From JAJISG01 sp964347325 (lineage in GTDB: Archaea; Thermoplasmatota; Thermoplasmata; RBG-16-68-12; JAJISG01): a DNA stretch of 64,000 nt. Numbering within the stretch: the first letter of the stretch is position 1; every line of letters begins with the position of its first letter. The notes under the pieces are model-generated. The model searched no databases and was not told where the DNA came from. It saw only the letters and a list, made by a program, of their open reading frames with translations. The position numbers and the translations under genes are program-made. The stretch is from the NCBI GenBank assembly GCA_964347325.1, contig CAYFYA010000007.1, positions 39,506 through 103,505 on the forward strand. Direction: 5' to 3'. This document shows positions 59,359 to 64,000 of the stretch, piece after piece.

Positions 59359-60611
59359 AGCCCGAAGACCTCTCTCACTTTCTCCAGGCCCTCCGCGAGC
59401 CTGTCCGCCTCCTCCTTCAGGTTGTAGGCGTAGAAGCTCGCCCGGGTGGTGGCTGGGACCTCCAGGCGCTCCATGAGGGGCTGGGCGCAGTGGTGTCCCG
59501 CTCTGATGGCGATGCCCTCAGCGTCGAGAATGGAGGCGATGTCGTGGGCGTGGACGCCCTCCAAAGTAAAGGATATCACACCACCGCGGTCCTCCGCCAC
59601 AGGAGGGCCGAAGATCTGCATGCCAGGAACCTGATTGAGCCTCTTTAGGGCGTACCTGGTCAGCTCGATCTCATGGTCCCGAATCCGATGCATGTCCAGC
59701 CTCTGGAGGTACCTCACAGCGGCCCCGAGACCTATAGCCCCCATGACGTTGGGCGTCCCGGCCTCGAACTTCCAGGGGAGTTCGTTCCACTTGGCCCACC
59801 CCTGGTGGACCTCCCGAATCATCTCTCCGCCGCCCATGAAGGGCTCCATGTCCTCCAAGATTTCCTCCCTCCCGTAGAGACCGCCGATTCCAGTGGGACC
59901 CATCATCTTGTGGCCCGAGAAGGCCAGGAAGTCGCACTCCAGGTCCCGTACATCGACGGGCATGTGAGGAACGGACTGGGCGGCGTCCAGCAGGCAGAGG
60001 GCACCCACCTCGTGGGCTCGCCGTGCTATTTCCTCCACGGGATTGATGGTTCCAAGGACGTTGGAGACATGGGCCAGGGTGACCAGCTTTGTCCTGCGCG
60101 TGATGAGCTCGTCGTAGTCCTCCATTCTCAGCTTGCCGTCCTCGTCGATGTCCACCCACTTGATGTCGATTCCCCGCAGGTCCTTGAGAAAGTACCAGGG
60201 GATGGTGTTGGAGTGGTGCTCCGTGACGGTGGTCACGACCTCGTCCCCCTCGTTCAGGTTCCCCTTGAGCCCCCATCCGTAGGCCACAGCGTTTATGGCC
60301 TCCGTGGTCCCGCTGGTGTAGACCAGCTCCGATGGGCTCTCGACGTTGAGGAGGCGCATCACCTCCTCCCGGGCGTCCTCGAACTCCTCCGTCGCCCGCT
60401 CCCCGATCTCGTAGATCGCCCTGTGGACGTTGGAGGCATACATCTTCAGGTACTCCTCGACCTTCTCGATTACCTGGATAGGCTTCTGGGACGTGGCGGC
60501 GTTGTCCAGGTACACCAGGGGCTTGCCGTGCACCTCTCGACCCAGCACGGGAAAGTCCGCCCTGATTTTCCGCACGTCCAGTCCGCCGCTTCCCTTGGTC
60601 TTGCCCGCCAT
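59355..60611 (-). CDS. sufS: Cysteine desulfurase SufS
   Basis: A group II cysteine desulfurase of 418 residues that mobilises sulfur from cysteine for Fe-S clusters. PLP lysine in FSGHKMMGPTG (about residue 233), catalytic cysteine in RAGHHCAQP (about 372), and the typical DFPVLGREVHGKPLVYLDNA start. It lies 58 bp downstream of sufC, and its stop overlaps the sufU start. The run sufC-sufS-sufU-cysM-JAMM-fusion is probably one operon. Confidence 0.96.
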   Translation of the reverse strand: MAGKTKGSGGLDVRKIRADFPVLGREVHGKPLVYLDNAATSQKPIQVIEKVEEYLKMYASNVHRAIYEIGERATEEFEDAREEVMRLLNVESPSELVYTSGTTEAINAVAYGWGLKGNLNEGDEVVTTVTEHHSNTIPWYFLKDLRGIDIKWVDIDEDGKLRMEDYDELITRRTKLVTLAHVSNVLGTINPVEEIARRAHEVGALCLLDAAQSVPHMPVDVRDLECDFLAFSGHKMMGPTGIGGLYGREEILEDMEPFMGGGEMIREVHQGWAKWNELPWKFEAGTPNVMGAIGLGAAVRYLQRLDMHRIRDHEIELTRYALKRLNQVPGMQIFGPPVAEDRGGVISFTLEGVHAHDIASILDAEGIAIRAGHHCAQPLMERLEVPATTRASFYAYNLKEEADRLAEGLEKVREVFGL

Positions 60612-60669
60612 ACTACCGCCTCCTTACCCTAGAGGTTTACACACTACCTGGGGCTGCGGGAGGTGAACA

Positions 60670-61416
60670 TCATCCTTTAACCTTCCTTAACCAATCGTAG
60701 CCCTTCTTTTCCAGTTCCAGGGCCAGCTCCTTTCCCCCCGACTTCACGATATAGCCGTCGATGAGGACGTGAACGTAATCGGGTATCACGTAGCGGAGTA
60801 TTCTCTGGTAGTGGGTGACCAAGAGGATGCCGGTCCCCGCCCCCGCAACAGCGTTCATGGCCTCGGATACGATCTTCAGCGAGTCGATGTCCAGACCCGA
60901 ATCCGTCTCGTCCATCACCGCCAGCTTCGGCTCGATGAGGGCTAGCTGAAGCACCTCCGCCCGCTTCTTCTCACCTCCCGAGAAACCCTCGTTGACGTAC
61001 CGGTGGAGGAAGCTCTCGTCGATGCTGAGCATCTCCAGCTTGTCCTTCACAAATTCCTCGAAGGTGTGGCCGTCGAGCTTCCCGGGGGACACGTAGTCCA
61101 GGGCCGTCTCCAGGAATCTCGAGAGCCGGATTCCCTGAACCTCCAGAGGGTACTGGAACCCTAAGAAGAGTCCCTGTCGGGCACGTTCGTCGGTATCCAT
61201 CCCGAGGACGTCCTTGCCGTCGAATAGGACCTGTCCCGAGTACACCTCATACTTCGGATGTCCCAGAAGGACGTAGGATAGGGTGGACTTGCCAGAGCCG
61301 TTCGGCCCCATGAGGGCGTGGATCTCACCCTGCGGGACCGTAAGGTCGATGCCCTTCAGGATCTCCTTGCCCTCGATACCCGCGTGGAGGTCGATGATCT
61401 CTAGTCGGGAAGGCAT
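60670..61416 (-). CDS. sufC: Fe-S assembly ATPase SufC, copy 1
   Basis: An ABC-type ATPase of the SufBCD complex. Walker A GPNGSGKST, the family FLGFQYP, signature FSGGEKKRAEV and Walker B AVMDETDSGLDID are present. The length is 248 residues. It is about 50% identical by eye to the second SufC at 62.3 kb. Its promoter (TATATAA plus the palindrome at 61439-61449) lies in the 75-bp gap behind the duplicated HTH gene. Confidence 0.94.
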   Translation of the reverse strand: MPSRLEIIDLHAGIEGKEILKGIDLTVPQGEIHALMGPNGSGKSTLSYVLLGHPKYEVYSGQVLFDGKDVLGMDTDERARQGLFLGFQYPLEVQGIRLSRFLETALDYVSPGKLDGHTFEEFVKDKLEMLSIDESFLHRYVNEGFSGGEKKRAEVLQLALIEPKLAVMDETDSGLDIDSLKIVSEAMNAVAGAGTGILLVTHYQRILRYVIPDYVHVLIDGYIVKSGGKELALELEKKGYDWLRKVKG

Positions 61417-61438
61417 GGCCCACCTCAGGTGAAATCAA

Positions 61439-61449
61439 TAACGGTGTTA
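61439..61449. promoter_or_regulatory. Operator-like palindrome at sufC-1 promoter
   Basis: On the minus strand TAACACCGTTA, one mismatch from a perfect TAACA-N-TGTTA palindrome, directly downstream of the AATATATAAC TATA box (61447-61459). The same unit occurs at the other sufC promoter. Confidence 0.6.
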
Positions 61450-61491
61450 TATATTAAGTATGCCACTGGCAGGGCCGCTCCGTCAGAGGAC

Positions 61492-62217
61492 CTATGCCGT
61501 CTTGGACACGGTGGCGACGACCCTACGGGACTCCACGCAAATGGCACATATGGCGTGCCTTCTCTCTGGCTGCGAGAGGCCATTGCCGAGCCTTTGGCTG
61601 AGATCAGACACCTCTCGACCCAGGCCTGCAGCCTTCAGGAGAGGCTCCTCACCCCTCTTGTTCGCCATATAGTGGCTCACTGCTGGCTGGCTCACTCCTA
61701 GTAGCCCGCCTACCTCGTGCTGACCCCGACCCTCCGACAGGCCGTGGGCCACCTCAGAGCGCAGTGATGGCAGCAACCTGCGAACGACGAAGGTCTCACA
61801 GGGCTGCCGGGGGAACCCGCTATCATCTGTCAGGTTCTCGAGAAACTCCGGCTTGGAGACTCCTGAGTACAGGCAGAGACAGGGATCTACCCCTTCCCCC
61901 TGGCGGAAGGAGGTGCAGATGCCGCAGAGTGCGGCCGTCAGACGGGGACCGGAGAGCCCTCCCGCTATCCGATCGGCCAGCTTCTCGGAGTACTTGGACA
62001 ACCGCTCGTGCCCCGTCAGGGAGGTCCTATTACCTCGACGGAGATTTGTGTAGTGGCTGACGGCGGCCTGGCTGATCCCCAGGTGATCCGCTATCTGCCT
62101 CTGACTCATTCCGTAGGTCCGCGTGAGGGCGTCGACGATCTTTGCCCGCAGGGATGGAAGGAAGTTCGGAACGGCGTATTCGCACCACTGCCGTCCCTCC
62201 AGGTCATCGAGGTCCAT
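61492..62217 (-). CDS. Duplicated cysteine-rich HTH regulator, candidate SUF regulator
   Basis: Two repeats of an archaeal HTH-plus-cysteine module in one 241-residue chain. Each has a leading Cys (C12, C140), an LPSLR helix, an HTH (MSQRQIADHLGISQAAVSHY; GQHEVGGLLGVSQPAVSHYM) and a CxxC near its end (C98/C101, C214/C217). C113 and C115 add to repeat 1. Single-repeat relatives are common archaeal XRE-type regulators. The cysteine pattern would suit a [Fe-S] or zinc site. It lies between sufC-1 (same strand, downstream) and divergent sufC-2, whose promoters share a palindrome. A role as Fe-S-responsive SUF regulator is inferred. Confidence 0.82.
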   Translation of the reverse strand: MDLDDLEGRQWCEYAVPNFLPSLRAKIVDALTRTYGMSQRQIADHLGISQAAVSHYTNLRRGNRTSLTGHERLSKYSEKLADRIAGGLSGPRLTAALCGICTSFRQGEGVDPCLCLYSGVSKPEFLENLTDDSGFPRQPCETFVVRRLLPSLRSEVAHGLSEGRGQHEVGGLLGVSQPAVSHYMANKRGEEPLLKAAGLGREVSDLSQRLGNGLSQPERRHAICAICVESRRVVATVSKTA

Positions 62218-62289
62218 TCCGTTGTTCTTAGGATACCGGACGATTTAACGTTGTGCAGGACATCGCCGACAGGAGGCACCCGGTTACCC

Positions 62290-62298
62290 TTATATATA
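62290..62298 (+). promoter_or_regulatory. TATA box of sufC-2/sufB
   Basis: TTATATATA, 54-62 bp before the sufC-2 ATG; the operator-like palindrome starts at its last two bases. The implied RNA start near 62318 gives a leader of about 34 nt. Confidence 0.6.
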
Positions 62299-62307
62299 AC
62301 ACTGTAA
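62297..62307. promoter_or_regulatory. Operator-like palindrome at sufC-2 promoter
   Basis: TAACACTGTAA, one mismatch from TAACA-N-TGTTA, with the same offset to the TATA box as the copy at 61439-61449 (both contain ATATAACAC). Binding here would hinder the transcription machinery between TATA and the RNA start. Confidence 0.6.
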
Positions 62308-62351
62308 TATATCCGAACAGCGGGGAGCACTCGATCCCAGAGGTCTAGCAG

Positions 62352-63110
62352 ATGACCGTCCTCGAGATAAGGGACCTTCACGCAGGAGTGGAGGGGAAGA
62401 CAATCCTCAAGGGCCTCAGCCTCGCAGTTAAGGAGGGCGAGGTCCATGCGATAATGGGCCCCAACGGCAGCGGAAAGTCCACTCTATCTCACATCCTCAT
62501 GGGACACCCGAGGTACGAGGTCTACAAGGGCGACGTGCTCTTGGACGGCGAGAGCATCCTCGAACTAGGCCCTCACGAGAGGGCCCAGCGAGGTCTCTTC
62601 TTAGGCTTTCAATACCCCCAGGAGGTGCCCGGCGTCAAGCTCGGCAGCTTCCTAAACGTCGCCTACAAGCGGATGCACCCGGACCAGGAAATGGAGGTGC
62701 CGGAGTTCTTCGGCTATGTGGACGAGAGGATGAACCTCCTCAACCTGGACGCGAGCTTCGGAGGCCGCTACCTTAACGACGGCTTCTCCGGCGGGGAGAA
62801 GAAGCGGGCCGAGGTCCTCCAGATGCTCGTCCTGGACCCGAAGATCGCCATCCTGGACGAGAGCGACTCGGGCCTGGACATCGACGCCCTGAAGACCGTG
62901 GCGGCGGCCATAGACAGGTTCGCCTCCCCCAAGAACGGCGTCCTTCTCATCACCCACTATCAGCGGCTCCTAGACTACGTGACCCCCAACTTCGTCCACG
63001 TCCTCATCGGGGGCAGGATCGTGAAGTCGGGAGGCAGCGAACTGGCTGCAAAGCTTGAAGAGCTCGGCTACAAATGGATAAAGGAAGAGACGACTGTGGA
63101 GGTGATTTAG
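62352..63110 (+). CDS. sufC: Fe-S assembly ATPase SufC, copy 2
   Basis: A second SufC ATPase (252 residues): Walker A GPNGSGKST, FLGFQYP, signature FSGGEKKRAEV and Walker B AILDESDSGLDID. It is upstream of and 1 bp from sufB, so it probably forms the usual SufBC(D) pair, while copy 1 goes with sufS. The message has a leader containing the operator-like site near its start. The C-terminal tail (KEETTVEVI) differs from copy 1. Confidence 0.95.
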   Translation: MTVLEIRDLHAGVEGKTILKGLSLAVKEGEVHAIMGPNGSGKSTLSHILMGHPRYEVYKGDVLLDGESILELGPHERAQRGLFLGFQYPQEVPGVKLGSFLNVAYKRMHPDQEMEVPEFFGYVDERMNLLNLDASFGGRYLNDGFSGGEKKRAEVLQMLVLDPKIAILDESDSGLDIDALKTVAAAIDRFASPKNGVLLITHYQRLLDYVTPNFVHVLIGGRIVKSGGSELAAKLEELGYKWIKEETTVEVI

Positions 63111-63111
63111 G

Positions 63112-64000
63112 ATGGCTTTGGAGCAGGAGGTCTACGACAGGGACTACAGCCGGTACGGCTTTCGGGACGAGATCAAGTACGTCTATCAGGCTCCAAAGGG
63201 GTTGAACGAGGATGTCATCAGGGACATCTCACGGAGGAAGAACGAGCCGGACTGGATGCTTAAGTCGAGGCTCCGGGGATACAAGCACTTCCTCGAGAGG
63301 CCCATGCCCAACTGGGGCGGCGACCTCAGCAACATCGACTTCGAGGAGCTGAGCTACTACGCCAAGCCCTCGGAGAAGGAGGGTCACACCTGGGACGAGG
63401 TTCCCGAGCAGATCAAGAACACCTTCGAGAGGCTGGGAATTCCCGAGGCCGAGAGGAAGTTCCTGGCGGGGGTGGGTGCTCAGTACGAGTCCGAGGTGGT
63501 CTACCACAACGTCCTCAAGGAGCTGGAGGAGAAGGGCGTCATATTCATGGGTACCGATGCCGGCCTTCGCGAGTACCCTGAGATCTTCGAGGAGTACTAC
63601 AGCACCATCGTTCCTCCGGAGGACAACAAATTTGCGGCCCTGAACACGGCCGTGTGGAGCGGTGGCAGCTTCGTCTACGTTCCCAAGGGGGTCAACATTG
63701 AGCAGCCCCTTCAGGCCTACTTCCGTATCAACGCGGAGAACATAGGCCAGTTCGAGAGGACCCTCATCATCGGCGACGAGGACAGCCAGTTCCACTACAT
63801 CGAGGGCTGCACCGCGCCCAGCTACAGCACCAACTCCCTCCACGCCGCCGTGGTGGAGGTCATCGCGAAGCCCGGGGCCAAGGTGAGGTACACTACACTG
63901 CAGAACTGGTCCGATAACGTCTACAACCTGGTCACGAAGCGGGCCTACGCCTACAACAACGCCACCGTGGAGTGGGTCGACGCCAACATCGGCAGCGGGC
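63112..64000 (+). CDS. sufB: Fe-S assembly scaffold SufB, truncated by window edge
   Basis: SufB is the scaffold on which the SufBCD complex builds clusters. The first 296 codons are visible and the rest lies beyond the window. The segments WMLKSRL, AVWSGGSFVYVPKGV and QFHYIEGCTAPSYS (with a conserved cysteine) are typical. A full GGAGGTGAT Shine-Dalgarno precedes the ATG within the end of sufC-2, in contrast to the leaderless genes elsewhere in this window. Confidence 0.96.
   Translation, partial: MALEQEVYDRDYSRYGFRDEIKYVYQAPKGLNEDVIRDISRRKNEPDWMLKSRLRGYKHFLERPMPNWGGDLSNIDFEELSYYAKPSEKEGHTWDEVPEQIKNTFERLGIPEAERKFLAGVGAQYESEVVYHNVLKELEEKGVIFMGTDAGLREYPEIFEEYYSTIVPPEDNKFAALNTAVWSGGSFVYVPKGVNIEQPLQAYFRINAENIGQFERTLIIGDEDSQFHYIEGCTAPSYSTNSLHAAVVEVIAKPGAKVRYTTLQNWSDNVYNLVTKRAYAYNNATVEWVDANIGSG

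Noticed and set aside
59673..60632. Plus-strand open frame of 319 codons opposite sufS
   Set aside because: Antisense of sufS; low-complexity V/H/L/G composition.
62240..62262. Possible third copy of the SUF palindrome before the HTH gene
   Set aside because: Only a partial match (TAACGTTGT) exists near the HTH gene's TTAAAT box; too weak to claim autoregulation.
1..64000. CRISPR arrays, insertion sequences, prophage or integration sites
   Set aside because: No direct-repeat arrays, transposase or integrase genes, or duplicated tRNA ends were seen; neither tRNA gene has an adjacent integrase.

Overview
The window looks like high-GC chromosome from a euryarchaeon, most likely in or near Thermoplasmatota. 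Archaeal informational genes are frequent: L10e, Dph2, RadB, NMD3, MCM, NAC, ABCE1/Rli1, Csl4, Rio1, a Pno1-like KH protein, aIF1A, Nob1 and deoxyhypusine synthase. There is also an archaeal-type isoprenoid set. Bacterial-type gyrase (gyrB-gyrA), CysRS and a SUF system sit beside them. Many genes have a TATA box about 25 nt before the start codon, which implies leaderless transcripts. I saw no CRISPR array, insertion sequence, prophage or rRNA operon. The lineage is inferred from gene content, not from a phylogeny.

Layout. 1-3.4 kb: a leftward L10e-dph2-queC-membrane protein run and another membrane protein. 3.5-6.4 kb: isopentenyl phosphate kinase, type 2 IPP isomerase and a GGPP/FPP synthase, rightward. 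6.4-11.3 kb: radB, then DUF424-nmd3-DJ-1/PfpI, then mcm. 11.3-14.2 kb: a tiny zinc ribbon, a winged-helix protein, SRP RNA, an anchored thermonuclease and NAC. 14.2-20.4 kb: ABCE1, DedA, thioredoxin, AMMECR1-pyrC, and a CBS/V4R/roadblock set. 20.4-26.3 kb: tRNA-Val with two introns, a phosphoesterase, PAS-UbiA, an HTH-10 regulator, an HD hydrolase, tRNA-Cys and dodecin. 26.4-30.4 kb: transsulfuration genes (cystathionine beta-synthase, cystathionine gamma-family enzyme) followed by cysS. 30.5-35 kb: gyrBA. 35-40.3 kb: a FolC-endonuclease III fusion, CoaBC, pantoate kinase, DUF357 and thymidylate kinase. 40.3-49 kb: FAH-family enzyme, PrsW, PPDK, KH/Rio1/aIF1A, arginine decarboxylase, deoxyhypusine synthase and a TPD protein. 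49-55.7 kb: beta-lactamase-fold hydrolase, cis-prenyltransferase, Nob1, a ThiI-like PP-loop enzyme, an E1-like enzyme, SHMT, Csl4 and a METTL5-like methylase. 55.7-64 kb: sulfur and Fe-S assembly.

The most striking block is 56.1-64.0 kb. A leftward run of sufC, sufS, sufU, a CysM-like synthase, a JAMM protease and a single polypeptide fusing a CysO/MoaD-like sulfur carrier, an E1 and a rhodanese looks like a complete sulfur-carrier-dependent cysteine route (compare mycobacterial CysO/Mec+/CysM) joined to SUF. Between it and a rightward sufC-sufB pair lies an internally duplicated, cysteine-rich HTH protein. Both sufC promoters carry the same near-palindrome (consensus TAACANTGTTA) at the same position against the TATA box, so this HTH protein is a good candidate for a local SUF regulator.

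Other notable points: tRNA-Val(TAC) appears to carry an 18-nt D-loop intron and a 14-nt anticodon-loop intron. Three genes (FAH, PrsW, JAMM) lack a convincing ATG/GTG/TTG start and may start at CTG or another rare codon. One TATA element lies midway between the divergent starts of NAC and ABCE1.
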